Shown here one piece after another: positions 1-8,723 of a stretch of 64,000 nucleotides of DNA (position 1 is the first letter of the stretch; each line of letters starts with the position of its first letter). Below the pieces are notes generated by a model, which saw nothing but the letters and a program-made list of their open reading frames with translations, made no database searches and was not told where the DNA came from. The stretch is from Chitinophagaceae bacterium (GTDB taxonomy: Bacteria > Bacteroidota > Bacteroidia > Chitinophagales > Chitinophagaceae), in assembly GCA_016715365.1 (NCBI GenBank), contig JADKAM010000001.1, positions 1,178,001-1,242,000 of the forward strand, read 5' to 3'. The translations under genes were made by a program, and so were the position numbers.

Positions 1-285
1 AGGCAGAACCTGCAAAAGGCATTACAGCAACAAAAAGAGCAGCAAAAAAAAGAGGAGAAAGACAAAAAGGAAGAAAAGAAACCCAAAGACGATAAAAAGC
101 AAAAAGAAAAAGATAAACCCAAAGACGAAGAGAAGCAGGAGCAACCCAAACCTCAGCCTTCAAAACTTACCAAACAGGATGCTGAGGAGAAGTTGAAAGC
201 CTTGCTGCAACAGGAAAAAAACCTGCAGGATAAATTACGGAAAGTTAATACTGCTACTTCGGCCAAGCCTGAGAAAGACTGGTAG
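1..285 (+). CDS. C-terminal end of a BatC-like tetratricopeptide protein (partial)
   Basis: Only the last 94 codons are present; the reading frame is open from the first base and stops with TAG. The visible part is a low-complexity, highly charged Lys/Glu/Gln tract followed by a short helix (LLQQEKNLQDKLRK) and the end EKDW. A charged linker followed by a short helix and a terminal KDW is what I recall from Bacteroidota BatC (aerotolerance operon TPR protein), so that is the best guess. The TPR repeats that would prove it lie outside the window. Any protein with a charged Lys/Glu-rich tail remains possible. Confidence 0.5.
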   Translation, partial: RQNLQKALQQQKEQQKKEEKDKKEEKKPKDDKKQKEKDKPKDEEKQEQPKPQPSKLTKQDAEEKLKALLQQEKNLQDKLRKVNTATSAKPEKDW

Positions 286-315
286 ACAGGATGGCTGACC
301 AAACACGATAATCAC

Positions 316-323
316 TATTTTTG
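316..323 (+). promoter_or_regulatory. TAnnTTTG -7 box just upstream of ispG
   Basis: TATTTTTG fits the -7 consensus TAnnTTTG of the Bacteroides primary sigma factor. It ends 4 nt before the ispG ATG, so a transcript starting at the usual distance would be leaderless or nearly so. No clear TTG sits at the -33 position. Confidence 0.35.
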
Positions 324-327
324 TCTT

Positions 328-2289
328 ATGCAATTTTACAGCGAATCACTGACATCATACAAACGCCTGAAAACAAGGGAAGTTAAAATAGGCAACCTGC
401 TTTTAGGTAACGGCCACCCTATCCTTGTACAAACGATGACTACCACTGATACCATGGACACCATGGCAACGGTTGAGCAATCAATCCGCTGTATAGAGGC
501 AGGTGCCGAACTGGTGCGTATTACTGCACCATCCAAAAAGGAAGCAGAGAACTTACAGAACATAAAAGATGAATTAAGAAGAAGAGGATACGATACGCCG
601 CTGGTAGCTGATATTCATTTTACACCCAATGCTGCAGAGATTGCTGCAAGAATTGTTGAAAAAGTAAGGGTGAACCCCGGCAACTATGTTGATAAGAAAA
701 AATTTGAACAGATTGAATACACCGATGCTGAATATGCAGAGGAGATAGAAAGGATAAGAGACCGTTTTACACCATTGGTGAAAATTTGCAGAGAGCATGG
801 TACTGCTATGCGTATCGGTACCAATCACGGAAGTTTGAGCGACCGCATCATGAGCCGATATGGAGATACGGCCATGGGCATGGTAGAAAGCGCTATGGAG
901 TTTTTAAGAATAGCAAGAGCAGAAGATTACCACCAGATAATTTTAAGCATGAAGAGCAGTAATCCACAGGTAATGGTACATGCCTACCGCCTGCTCGTTA
1001 ATCACATGATAGAAGAATTCGGTGAAGCTTATCCTTTGCACCTGGGGGTTACAGAAGCGGGTGATGGCGAAGACGGAAGAATAAAATCGGCAATAGGAAT
1101 TGGTACTTTACTTGAAGATGGAATAGGAGATACGATCCGTGTTTCTTTAACAGAAGATCCGGAACTGGAAATACCGGTATGTAAGGATATTGTAAAGCGC
1201 TACACAAATGTTGTAAGTAACGATATTGTTCCTGCCATTGAAAAATTCCCTTACTCAACTTTTGAATATAACCGCAGAGAAACCTTTGCTGTAAGCAATA
1301 TTGGTGCAAAGCAGGTTCCAATTGTAGTGGCTGATTTTAGTAAGTTTGAAAAAATAACGCCGGCAGATCTGCAATCAATAGGCTATACATATGATGCTGC
1401 AACTGATAAGTGGAATATTGGTGATGCAGCAGCTGATTATATTTTTTGTAATGCTGCCCTGGGTTTTGATTTGCCGGGAACATTAAAAGTAATTCTGTAT
1501 CATCAACCCTGGCTTGCGGCAGCAGATAAGACCAAATATGTTCCTGCTTTTGAAACTGACCAGTACCTGGATGATTCGGTTGAAAAATCGGCATTCCTGA
1601 ATCTTGTGATGATTGATTGTTATTCGGAAGGATATCATGAACAGCCTCTGGAAAAAATATTTTCAAAACTTAACCAGGATAAAACAGCCGTGATCTGTTT
1701 AAGCAGTACAAACAAAAATACCATGCAAAGTATACGCAGGATGTTTGTTGAGCTAATGAACAGGGGTATTAAAAATCCGGTTATAGTTATCAGCGATAGT
1801 ACTGATACTACGATGGATCAGAGTTTAATTCATTACGCTGTAGAAGCTGGTGGATTGCTGCTGGATGGTTTTGGTGATGGGGTTTGTTTCGGACATTATT
1901 TTGGTAACAGGAAAGTTTTTCCTAAAACAAAAACTTTAAACTCAATTGCCTTTGGAATTTTACAGGCTACCCGTACCCGGATTTCACGAACAGAATATAT
2001 CAGTTGCCCCAGTTGTGGCCGCACATTGTTTGATCTGCAGGAAACCACGGCAAAGATACGTGCCGTAACGAACCACCTGAAAGGAGTAAAGATCGCCATC
2101 ATGGGTTGTATAGTTAATGGTCCCGGCGAAATGGCCGATGCCGATTTTGGTTATGTTGGCAGCGGTGTTGGAAAAATAACATTGTACAAAGGGAAGGAAG
2201 TAGTTAAGAGAAATATCGACAGCAATATTGCAGTTGATGAACTGATCAATTTATTGAAAGAGAATGAGGCCTGGGTGGAAACACAGTAA
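328..2289 (+). CDS. ispG: 4-hydroxy-3-methylbut-2-enyl diphosphate synthase (long form)
   Basis: IspG (GcpE) converts methylerythritol cyclodiphosphate to HMBPP in the MEP isoprenoid pathway, using a [4Fe-4S] cluster. The 653-residue protein is the long form found in Bacteroidota, Chlamydiae and plants, with an extra domain (roughly residues 280-530) between the N-terminal TIM barrel and the C-terminal cluster domain. Cluster ligands are visible: Cys560 and Cys563 in CPSCGRT, Cys594 in GCIVNGPGE, and Glu601. The dxs gene of the same pathway is at 26.7 kb, so the pathway genes are scattered. The ATG at 328 is preceded closely by a TAnnTTTG box. The stop codon is the first base triplet of a palindrome shared with the gap to nadB. 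Confidence 0.96.
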   Translation: MQFYSESLTSYKRLKTREVKIGNLLLGNGHPILVQTMTTTDTMDTMATVEQSIRCIEAGAELVRITAPSKKEAENLQNIKDELRRRGYDTPLVADIHFTPNAAEIAARIVEKVRVNPGNYVDKKKFEQIEYTDAEYAEEIERIRDRFTPLVKICREHGTAMRIGTNHGSLSDRIMSRYGDTAMGMVESAMEFLRIARAEDYHQIILSMKSSNPQVMVHAYRLLVNHMIEEFGEAYPLHLGVTEAGDGEDGRIKSAIGIGTLLEDGIGDTIRVSLTEDPELEIPVCKDIVKRYTNVVSNDIVPAIEKFPYSTFEYNRRETFAVSNIGAKQVPIVVADFSKFEKITPADLQSIGYTYDAATDKWNIGDAAADYIFCNAALGFDLPGTLKVILYHQPWLAAADKTKYVPAFETDQYLDDSVEKSAFLNLVMIDCYSEGYHEQPLEKIFSKLNQDKTAVICLSSTNKNTMQSIRRMFVELMNRGIKNPVIVISDSTDTTMDQSLIHYAVEAGGLLLDGFGDGVCFGHYFGNRKVFPKTKTLNSIAFGILQATRTRISRTEYISCPSCGRTLFDLQETTAKIRAVTNHLKGVKIAIMGCIVNGPGEMADADFGYVGSGVGKITLYKGKEVVKRNIDSNIAVDELINLLKENEAWVETQ

Positions 2290-2360
2290 GTCAAAAGGAA
2301 AAAAGTACTTTAAAATTTTTTGACTCTTTTTTTGACTTTTGATTTTTTAATTTTGACTTA
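2287..2360 (+). repeat. Imperfect palindrome between ispG and nadB (GTCAAAA-type unit)
   Basis: The left arm 2287-2304 starts with the TAA stop of ispG and reads TAAGTCAAAAGGAAAAAA. The right arm 2343-2360 is its reverse complement with 2 mismatches in 18. Between them are further TTTTTGAC-like copies. It may act as a 3'-end hairpin, but the design (short repeated units forming both arms) is the same as at several other places in the window. Confidence 0.6.
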
Positions 2361-2365
2361 ACACT

Positions 2366-3976
2366 ATGCAAACAGATTTTCTCGTAATAGGCAGCGGAAT
2401 AGCTGGGTTGACTTATGCACTTAAAGTTGCGGAAGCCTGTCCGGATAAAACAGTTACTGTTCTCACAAAAACACAAAGCGATGAAACCAATACAAAGTAT
2501 GCCCAGGGCGGTATTGCCGGTGTGATGGATTTTGATAAAGACAGTTTCGATAAACATATTGAAGATACGTTAATTGCCGGCGATGGTTTGTGCAACAGGC
2601 ATGTTGTGGAAATTGTGGTAAAGGAAGGCGTTGAAAGAATTGAAGAGATCATTGAATGGGGAGCAAATTTTGATAAAGAAAAAGATGGCGATTTTAAACT
2701 GGGTAAAGAAGGTGGCCATAGCGAATCAAGAATTCTGCATCACAAAGATGTTACCGGCAGAGAAATGGAAAGGGCTTTGCTGGAAGCCATCAGCCGGAAG
2801 CCGAATATAAATCTGCTGCATCATTGTTTTGTACTTGATATAATTACACAGCATCACCTGGGATATTTAATTACAAAAGCAACACCTGATGTGGAGTGTT
2901 ATGGTGTGTATGTTTTGAACCTGCAGACCAATAAAACCGAAAAGATACTTTCTAAAATTACCCTGCTGGCTTCGGGCGGCAACGGACAGGTATACCGCTC
3001 TACAACTAACCCGGCCATTGCAACCGGCGATGGAGTGGCCATGGTTTACAGGGCGAAAGGACGTATCGAAAACATGGAGTTCATCCAGTTTCATCCAACA
3101 GCATTGTACGAACCTGGAATAAGAGGGCATAATTTTCTGATAACAGAAGCAGTACGTGGCGACGGCGGCATTTTGCGTAATCATGCCGGCGAGGCATTTA
3201 TGGAACGCTATGATGAAAGAAAAGACCTGGCGCCCCGGGATATTGTGGCAAGGGCCATTGATAATGAAATGAAAATTGCCGGTACCGAAAATGTTTTCCT
3301 GGATTGCAGGCATTTCAGCAAAGAAAAATTTACTGAGCACTTTCCAAATATTTATGAGAAATGTTTAAGCATAGGAATTGACATCACTAAGAATATGATT
3401 CCCGTAACACCGGCCGCACACTACAGTTGTGGTGGTATTAAAACAGACGAATACGGAAAAACATCCATAAAAAATTTATATGCTGCCGGCGAATGTGCCA
3501 GCACTGGTTTGCATGGTGCAAACAGGCTGGCCAGCAATTCACTTTTAGAAGCAATGGTATTTGCACATCGTGCCTATCAGGATTCGGTTTCAAATTTGAA
3601 TCTGCGTAAAGATGTTCCATTGGGTGGAATTTTGGTGGGAGACTGGAAAACGGACGGTACCACTGCACCAAAAGAAATGATCCTTATTACACAAAGTGTA
3701 AAAGAATTAAAATTACTGATGAGCGATTATGTTGGTATTGTTAGAAACAACGAAAGGCTACACCGTGCTATGAAAAGATTGGATCTGTTGTATGTTGAAA
3801 CAGAAGCGCTGTATCAAAAAACAATTGTTTCGCCACAGCTTTGTGAGCTGCGCAATATGATCACCGTTGCATATCTTATTGTAAAATGTGCCGAGTTCAG
3901 ACATGAGAGCAGGGGGTTGCATTTTAATACAGACTATCCCGGCAAATTGGAAATGATACAGAATATTGTTTTGTAA
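2366..3976 (+). CDS. nadB: L-aspartate oxidase
   Basis: NadB oxidises L-aspartate to iminoaspartate, the first step of de novo NAD synthesis, with FAD. The 536-residue protein begins with the FAD dinucleotide-binding motif GSGIAGLTYAL (residues 8-18) and carries the family segments TKYAQGGIAG, the His/Arg substrate-binding stretch around EFIQFHPTAL, and APRDIVARAID. The GLHGANRLASNSLLEA motif lies near residue 385-400. The length is normal for NadB rather than for a succinate dehydrogenase flavoprotein. NadA and NadC partners are not adjacent. It follows ispG after 76 bp that are occupied mostly by the palindrome. Confidence 0.95.
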   Translation: MQTDFLVIGSGIAGLTYALKVAEACPDKTVTVLTKTQSDETNTKYAQGGIAGVMDFDKDSFDKHIEDTLIAGDGLCNRHVVEIVVKEGVERIEEIIEWGANFDKEKDGDFKLGKEGGHSESRILHHKDVTGREMERALLEAISRKPNINLLHHCFVLDIITQHHLGYLITKATPDVECYGVYVLNLQTNKTEKILSKITLLASGGNGQVYRSTTNPAIATGDGVAMVYRAKGRIENMEFIQFHPTALYEPGIRGHNFLITEAVRGDGGILRNHAGEAFMERYDERKDLAPRDIVARAIDNEMKIAGTENVFLDCRHFSKEKFTEHFPNIYEKCLSIGIDITKNMIPVTPAAHYSCGGIKTDEYGKTSIKNLYAAGECASTGLHGANRLASNSLLEAMVFAHRAYQDSVSNLNLRKDVPLGGILVGDWKTDGTTAPKEMILITQSVKELKLLMSDYVGIVRNNERLHRAMKRLDLLYVETEALYQKTIVSPQLCELRNMITVAYLIVKCAEFRHESRGLHFNTDYPGKLEMIQNIVL

Positions 3977-4116
3977 TTCTAAGTTATTCACATGCTGATT
4001 TATAGCATAATTGTTGTCTTACATAAAACATCCTGATTTTTTCGGAACCCCTGTACTGCATACCTTTGCCTGTTGGTTTACGGGTACATCAATAAATGGC
4101 TCAATAATTAAATAGT

Positions 4117-5017
4117 ATGTATTATATCATTTACGGGTTTCTTTATCTGCTTTCGTTATTACCTTTTCCGGTAATTTATCTATTAAGCGATTTTATTTAT
4201 TTTTTAATGTATTATGTTTTTGGGTATAGAAAAGAGACTGTTGCCAAAAACCTGCGGATAGCTTTTCCCGAAAAAATCAGATGAGGAAATTAAAAAAATT
4301 TCGAAAAGGGTTTTTCATAATCTTACCGACACTTTTATTGAAATAATTAAATTTATTTCGATGAGTGATAAAACTTTTGAAAAAAGATGCCACGGCGATT
4401 TTTCGGTTATTGAAGACCTGATAAATAAGGGAAAGAATGTGCAGCTTCATGCCGGCCACCAGTTTAATTGGGAGTATGGTAGTTTATTTATGTCGAAAGC
4501 CATAACAAAAATACCATCTTATGCCATCTACATGCCTATTAAAAACAAGGCGATGGAAAGGTTATTTTTAAAAATACGGGAGCGGTATGGCACTATATTC
4601 ATCAAGGCTACCGATTTTAAAGAAAAACGCCAGGAGATATTTAAAGAGAGATTTGCTTTTTTTTTGGCGGCAGATCAAAATCCAGGAGACCCTACCAATG
4701 CCTATTGGCAAAACTATTTTAGAAAACCGGCTCCTTTTATTACCGGTCCCGAAGTGGGTGGTATTAAAAATGATACTGCCATTGTTTTTGTACGGTCCAC
4801 AATTCATAAAAGAGGCCATTACATTTTAGAATGTACGGTATTTTGCGAAAGTGCAGCTGCAACTTCCCATGGCGAAATTACCAGAGGCTTCCGTGATTTT
4901 TTGGAAAAGATTATAAGAGAAGAGCCGCATAATTATTTATGGACACACCGCCGCTGGAAATGGGATTATAAAGAAGAGTATAGTAAAAACTGGATTGATA
5001 CAAGGCCGGTTCAATAA
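4117..5017 (+). pseudogene. LpxL/HtrB-family lipid A acyltransferase, frameshifted
   Basis: Read through one indel, this is a 299-residue membrane acyltransferase of the lysophospholipid/lipid A (HtrB/LpxL) family, which would add an acyl chain to lipid A at the inner membrane. The first 55 codons (from ATG 4117, a hydrophobic N-terminus followed by RKETVAKNLRIAFPEK) stop at a TGA. The matching continuation (SDEEIKKISKRVFHNL) is in the next frame. One extra A in the A6 run at 4271-4276 explains this. The catalytic HX4(D/E) motif is HQFNWE, and the later QNPGD and TGPEVGG segments fit the family. The frame downstream has no further damage. Either a sequencing error or a recent inactivation; translation from the ATG at 4361 alone would lack the membrane anchor. 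Confidence 0.82.
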
Positions 5018-5018
5018 A

Positions 5019-6422
5019 TCAATTTAAAACACTGGCTTCTTTTTCAGTTTTGATGTTTTTTTGTTCTTTAATTTTTCCCCAGCCACCTAACACATTTCTC
5101 AGGTTATGTGTTCCTTCACGCTTTAAAAGTGATGCTGCAATCACACTCCTGTATCCGCCTGCACAATGTACATACAGGTTTTGGTTGTCTTCAAAATGCG
5201 AAAGGTTTAAAACATCGTTCATTTCATTCAGCGGAAGATTTTGTGCCCCGGCAACATGCCCATCAGCAAATTCTGTTTCTCTTCTTACATCTACTACCAC
5301 TAAATTGGGGTCGTGCGGAATATCCATGGCCAGTTCATCTGCCTCTATATCAATAATAAGATCTACAGTTTCACCTGCATTTTTCCAGGCATCAAAACCA
5401 CCGGTTAAATAGCCCTGTATTTTATCAAATCCAACTCTTGATAAACGAATAACAGTTTCTTCTTCTTTACCTGGCTCGGTAACCAGCATCATTGGTTTGT
5501 CAAAAGATAACAGGCTGCCTGCCCACTCAGCAAAACGGCCCTCAAGCCCGATAAAGATACTGCCGGGTATAAAGCCCTGTGTAAAAACAGTTGCATGGCG
5601 TGTGTCTAAAATCAATACATCATCGTCTTTTAATTTTTTAAATTCAGCAAGCGACAATGGAGTTAATCCTTTTTGTTTAACGGTATCCAGGCTTGTATAA
5701 CCTTCCATATTTATTTGTGCATTAATGGCAAAATATTTGGGAGGCACAGAAAGACCATCTGTAACAGCGGCAACAAATTCCTCTTTACTTTGCGGCTGCA
5801 ATGCATAATTTGTTTTTTTCTGCTCGCCAATGGTGCTGAAGGTTTCGGGTCCCATACTTTTGCCGCAACTGCTGCCGGCACCATGCGCCGGATAAACAAT
5901 CACATCATCGGCAAGCGGCAGAATTTTTGTTTGTATAGTTTCGTACATGATGCCTGCAAGTTCAGCACTGGTCATGTTTCCGCTGCTCAGATCGGGGCGG
6001 CCAACATCGCCTACAAATAAAGTATCACCTGTGAATATGGCGTGTGGTTTATCATTTTCATCACGCAATAAATAACAACAGCTTTCCAATGTGTGGCCCG
6101 GTGTGTGCAATACCTGGATGGTTATTTTGCCCAGTTTAAATATCTCATTATCTTTTGCATTGTGCACATCGTAACTGGTTTTTGCTCCGGGTCCGTAAAT
6201 GATAGGGGCACCGGTTTGTTTGCTTAAATCAATATGCCCGCTCACAAAATCGGCATGAAAATGTGTTTCAAAAATATATTTGATACCGGCATTGTTTTCT
6301 TTAGCCAGCTTAATATATTCCTCCGTATCCCTTAACGGATCTATAATGGCAACTTCGCCTTCACTTTCTATATAGTATGCAGCTTCACTGAGGCAGCTGG
6401 TATAAAATTGTTTGATATACAT
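5019..6422 (-). CDS. Persulfide dioxygenase-like MBL protein with two rhodanese domains
   Basis: The 467-residue protein (ATG 6422; a longer frame to 6464 lacks support) has an ETHE1-type metallo-beta-lactamase domain followed by two rhodanese domains. Metal ligands are seen in THFHADF (His54, His56, Asp58), HTPGH (His110) and GDTLF (Asp133). The first rhodanese loop has no cysteine (LVTEPGKEE), so it is probably inactive. The second has the active-site loop HCAGGYRS. The family oxidises glutathione or protein persulfides to sulfite and moves sulfane sulfur. An ArsR regulator lies directly upstream on the same strand, but a terminator and a separate promoter lie between them. It converges on the acyltransferase gene with a 1-bp gap. 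Confidence 0.9.
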   Translation of the reverse strand: MYIKQFYTSCLSEAAYYIESEGEVAIIDPLRDTEEYIKLAKENNAGIKYIFETHFHADFVSGHIDLSKQTGAPIIYGPGAKTSYDVHNAKDNEIFKLGKITIQVLHTPGHTLESCCYLLRDENDKPHAIFTGDTLFVGDVGRPDLSSGNMTSAELAGIMYETIQTKILPLADDVIVYPAHGAGSSCGKSMGPETFSTIGEQKKTNYALQPQSKEEFVAAVTDGLSVPPKYFAINAQINMEGYTSLDTVKQKGLTPLSLAEFKKLKDDDVLILDTRHATVFTQGFIPGSIFIGLEGRFAEWAGSLLSFDKPMMLVTEPGKEEETVIRLSRVGFDKIQGYLTGGFDAWKNAGETVDLIIDIEADELAMDIPHDPNLVVVDVRRETEFADGHVAGAQNLPLNEMNDVLNLSHFEDNQNLYVHCAGGYRSVIAASLLKREGTHNLRNVLGGWGKIKEQKNIKTEKEASVLN

Positions 6423-6449
6423 TGAATATGTTTTTCTTAAAGTAAAAGG

Positions 6450-6480
6450 CAAATGTAAAAACAAAAAAGCGTTCAGGCAA
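6450..6480 (-). promoter_or_regulatory. Promoter of the MBL-rhodanese gene
   Basis: On the minus strand TTG (6480-6478), a 20-nt spacer and TACATTTG (6457-6450) match the Bacteroides-type -33/-7 arrangement. The box lies 27 nt upstream of the ATG at 6422. The -33 element is inside the stem of the preceding terminator hairpin, so folding or factor binding there could link the two genes' expression. Confidence 0.55.
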
Positions 6481-6495
6481 TTTGCCCAAACGCTT
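6463..6495 (-). terminator. Rho-independent terminator after the ArsR gene
   Basis: On the minus strand a stem AAGCGTT/AACGCTT with an inner GGCAA/TTGCC stem is followed by TTTTTTGTTTTT. It sits 21 bp after the ArsR stop codon. Confidence 0.7.
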
Positions 6496-6516
6496 AAAAT
6501 TAAATTTGCAGAAATT

Positions 6517-6864
6517 TTAACCTACCAGGTCTTTTACAAACTGGCTGATTTCATCAATGCGCTTGTAGTTAACTGTGTAGAAAATAAATTTTCCATCACG
6601 CTCTGTGCTTACAATACCTGCCTTACGTAAAATGGCCAGGTGTTGAGAAGCTACAGATTGCTCTAATCGCAAACGAACATAAATTTCTGTAACAGTGATT
6701 TTTTTCTCGTCTTCAATTAATTTTAATAATTGCTGACGCAGCTTGTGGTTTAAAGCCCGTAAGACCAATGCTGCTTTTTTAAGTGCATTGTAATCTAAAT
6801 TGATTGGAGAGTTTTTTGCAGAACCTGCAATGTCCTGCTCTCGTGTTTGAGATGCAACCATCAT
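6517..6864 (-). CDS. ArsR/SmtB-family transcriptional regulator
   Basis: A winged-helix repressor of the ArsR family, about 115 residues from the ATG at 6864 (a longer frame starts at 6903, but it overlaps a likely operator). The recognition helix region SVASQHLAILRKAGIVSTERDGKFIFY is typical. The metal-binding ELCVCDL motif is replaced by ITVTEIYVRL, and there is no cysteine in the domain. It therefore cannot sense by the metal-thiolate route or by the two-cysteine route of BigR/SqrR, although its neighbour is a persulfide dioxygenase-rhodanese gene. It may respond to another ligand or be constitutive. Its own upstream DNA contains two TTGAACA repeats 11 bp apart. Confidence 0.88.
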   Translation of the reverse strand: MMVASQTREQDIAGSAKNSPINLDYNALKKAALVLRALNHKLRQQLLKLIEDEKKITVTEIYVRLRLEQSVASQHLAILRKAGIVSTERDGKFIFYTVNYKRIDEISQFVKDLVG

Positions 6865-6884
6865 AAGATTAAATTTAAATATGC

Positions 6885-6903
6885 TTGAACAATGTTTGAA
6901 CAT
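6885..6903 (-). promoter_or_regulatory. Possible ArsR operator
   Basis: TTGAACA occurs at 6885-6891 and 6896-6902, exactly 11 bp apart, and the second copy is half of the inverted repeat ATGTT-TG-AACAT (6892-6903). Position just upstream of the regulator's start fits autoregulation. This is inference from spacing and symmetry only. Confidence 0.35.
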
Positions 6904-6978
6904 TACAAATATACCATTAATTGCTTATGCAACTATATATATTCTATTATTTATAACGTTTTTTTTGGGAATATTATT

Positions 6979-7659
6979 TTAGCTTTTTATAACTGACTGA
7001 AATTCTTTTAGATAGAGTGGTTCGCTGTAAGCCAATTCTGTAAATTTTTTTTCTAAAAAGAGGTCGTAAGTAGATTTACCAAGGGATTTTGGCTGGATGG
7101 AGACTGTTTTAAAAATTGCATTTTCATGTTTGCATATGAGTTTCCATTTATCTGAGCCGCTGCCGAAGAAAACAATTTGATTACTCTTCATTTCTTTTTC
7201 AAATGACAATTCATCCAGTATCATGGCGCATGGATGTAATTGTATACTGAGGTCATGCTTATATAAAGCTGTGAAAACTTCCATCCTCCTGGCATCCATC
7301 ATCGGGCAATACAAAAGATCTTTATGATCAGTTGGAAAAAATTGCAAAGCTGAAGCTGTTAATGCTTCCAACGTGCTGATTGTAAGGAGCGGTTTTTTCA
7401 ACGCATAGCACAAACCCTTGGCACTGGCCATACCAACCCGTAACCCGGTGTATGAGCCAGGGCCCGCTGTTACCGCAACCGCATCCACATCCTGTAATTT
7501 TATATTGACGGATTTTATCAGTTGCTGTATGCCCGCCTGTAAAAATGCAGCATGTTCTTTTTGAGATTCATTGCTGAGCGAATGCAATATCAACCCGTCT
7601 TTGGCGAGGCTTACATGTGCATTTTCTGATGCGGTATCTATATTGAGTATAAGGCTCAT
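6979..7659 (-). CDS. tsaB: tRNA threonylcarbamoyladenosine biosynthesis protein TsaB
   Basis: TsaB is the non-catalytic partner of TsaD in the t6A tRNA modification complex. The 226-residue protein has the ASKHA-type N-terminus ILNIDTASENAHVSL and the diagnostic segment AVTAGPGSYTGLRVGMASAKGL near residues 63-84. Its ATG overlaps the TAA of the preceding gene by one base (TAATG), so the two are translationally coupled. The C-terminal half is divergent, as is usual for the family. Confidence 0.93.
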   Translation of the reverse strand: MSLILNIDTASENAHVSLAKDGLILHSLSNESQKEHAAFLQAGIQQLIKSVNIKLQDVDAVAVTAGPGSYTGLRVGMASAKGLCYALKKPLLTISTLEALTASALQFFPTDHKDLLYCPMMDARRMEVFTALYKHDLSIQLHPCAMILDELSFEKEMKSNQIVFFGSGSDKWKLICKHENAIFKTVSIQPKSLGKSTYDLFLEKKFTELAYSEPLYLKEFQSVIKS

Positions 7660-8273
7660 TAATTATTTTCTGTAGCTTCTTTAATTAAAAGTTCTGAAGG
7701 TTTGTAACGGCTATCAGTTGCATAAAGTTGTTGAAGTAATGCCAGTACATTTTTGTTACCAATCAGCCCCACCCATTCAAAAGGCCCGAAAGGATAGTTA
7801 GTGCCAAGTTTCATGGCAGTATCAATTTCAGTTTTGCTGCTAACATTATCTTCCAATGCAAAATAAGCTTCGTTGATGATCATGGCAATAACCCTTGCAG
7901 CAATAAAACCCGGTTCATCTTTTACAAAATTGATTTTGATATGAAGTGATTTAAAAACAGCATCAACTTCTTCATTAACAGTTCCGGCAATTTCCCAAAC
8001 CGAACGGTTTAAAAAAGTAGCCCATCCGTTAATGCGGTAAATGTTTTCGGGAGCGGTCAAGGCACCGAGGGTTTGAACAACCGAGTTTATAAAAACTGGC
8101 TTTTTTAAAGACTCAAATTCCGGTAAAATTTCATTGTTATGTAAACTGAAAAAAGCAGCTGCATGTTTGTATTGGCTGAAGGCTGCCGAATTTTCTACTC
8201 TTTGCCATGTAATGCCTGCCCTTCCACCTGTCAACTCGTTCCATTGTTCATCTGATGCTGCAACAACAATCAT
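7659..8273 (-). CDS. 3-hydroxyacyl-CoA dehydrogenase C-terminal domain protein
   Basis: A 204-residue protein from ATG 8273 (the frame extends to 8321, but that would run into the divergent promoter region). The second half (GFIAARVIAMIINEAYFALE followed by TNYPFGPFEWVGLIG) is the substrate/dimerisation domain of 3-hydroxyacyl-CoA dehydrogenases. The N-terminal half has no GxGxxG nucleotide-binding motif. A complete enzyme is therefore not present here, and the role is unknown. It is the first gene of a two-gene unit with tsaB. Confidence 0.75.
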   Translation of the reverse strand: MIVVAASDEQWNELTGGRAGITWQRVENSAAFSQYKHAAAFFSLHNNEILPEFESLKKPVFINSVVQTLGALTAPENIYRINGWATFLNRSVWEIAGTVNEEVDAVFKSLHIKINFVKDEPGFIAARVIAMIINEAYFALEDNVSSKTEIDTAMKLGTNYPFGPFEWVGLIGNKNVLALLQQLYATDSRYKPSELLIKEATENN

Positions 8274-8286
8274 AATAATTTTTTTA

Positions 8287-8318
8287 CAAAAATAGGTGGT
8301 TGAGAAAAGATATATTTG
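8287..8318. promoter_or_regulatory. Divergent promoter boxes between the tsaB unit and the RidA gene
   Basis: TATATTTG on the plus strand (8311-8318) lies 27 nt before the RidA start. TATTTTTG on the minus strand (8294-8287) lies 13 nt before the start of the tsaB unit. Neither has a well-spaced TTG at -33. The two boxes face away from each other within 32 bp. Confidence 0.4.
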
Positions 8319-8345
8319 CAATTCTGTAAATAAACTAATTCAAAG

Positions 8346-8723
8346 ATGAAAAAAATAATCAACACACCCAACGCTCCTGCTCCCATTGGCCCTTACAACC
8401 AGGCTGTAATGACAGGCGATATGCTTTTTATTTCAGGACAGGTTGCACTGGTTCCCGGTACCGGCGATCTGGCAAATGCTGATCTTACCGAAGAAGCAAA
8501 CCAGGTAATGAAAAACCTGAAAGCCATACTGACAGAGGCTGGTATGGATTTTAGCCATGTGGTTAAAACAACTATCTTTTTAAGCGACATGAGTTTATTT
8601 GGGGCAGTCAATGAAATTTATGGCAGTTATTTTACTTCAGATTATCCCGCCAGGGAAACAGTTGCAGTTAAAGGCCTGCCCAAAAATGTTAATGTAGAAA
8701 TAAGCATGATAGCTTCAAAATGA
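8346..8723 (+). CDS. RidA family protein (reactive enamine/imine deaminase)
   Basis: A 125-residue member of the YjgF/YER057c/UK114 (RidA) family, which hydrolyses reactive enamine/imine intermediates made by PLP enzymes. Typical blocks are present: APAPIGPYNQAV at the N-terminus, MLFISGQVAL, and the C-terminal segment PARETVAVKGLPKNVNVEI with the arginine (second residue of ARETV) that binds the substrate carboxylate. Length is normal. The stop overlaps the next gene's ATG (ATGA), so it is coupled with the dehydrogenase. Confidence 0.93.
   Translation: MKKIINTPNAPAPIGPYNQAVMTGDMLFISGQVALVPGTGDLANADLTEEANQVMKNLKAILTEAGMDFSHVVKTTIFLSDMSLFGAVNEIYGSYFTSDYPARETVAVKGLPKNVNVEISMIASK

Noticed and set aside
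6423..6464. Longer start for the MBL-rhodanese protein
   Set aside because: The extra residues (MFLHLPFTLRKTYS) are not typical and overlap the promoter box.
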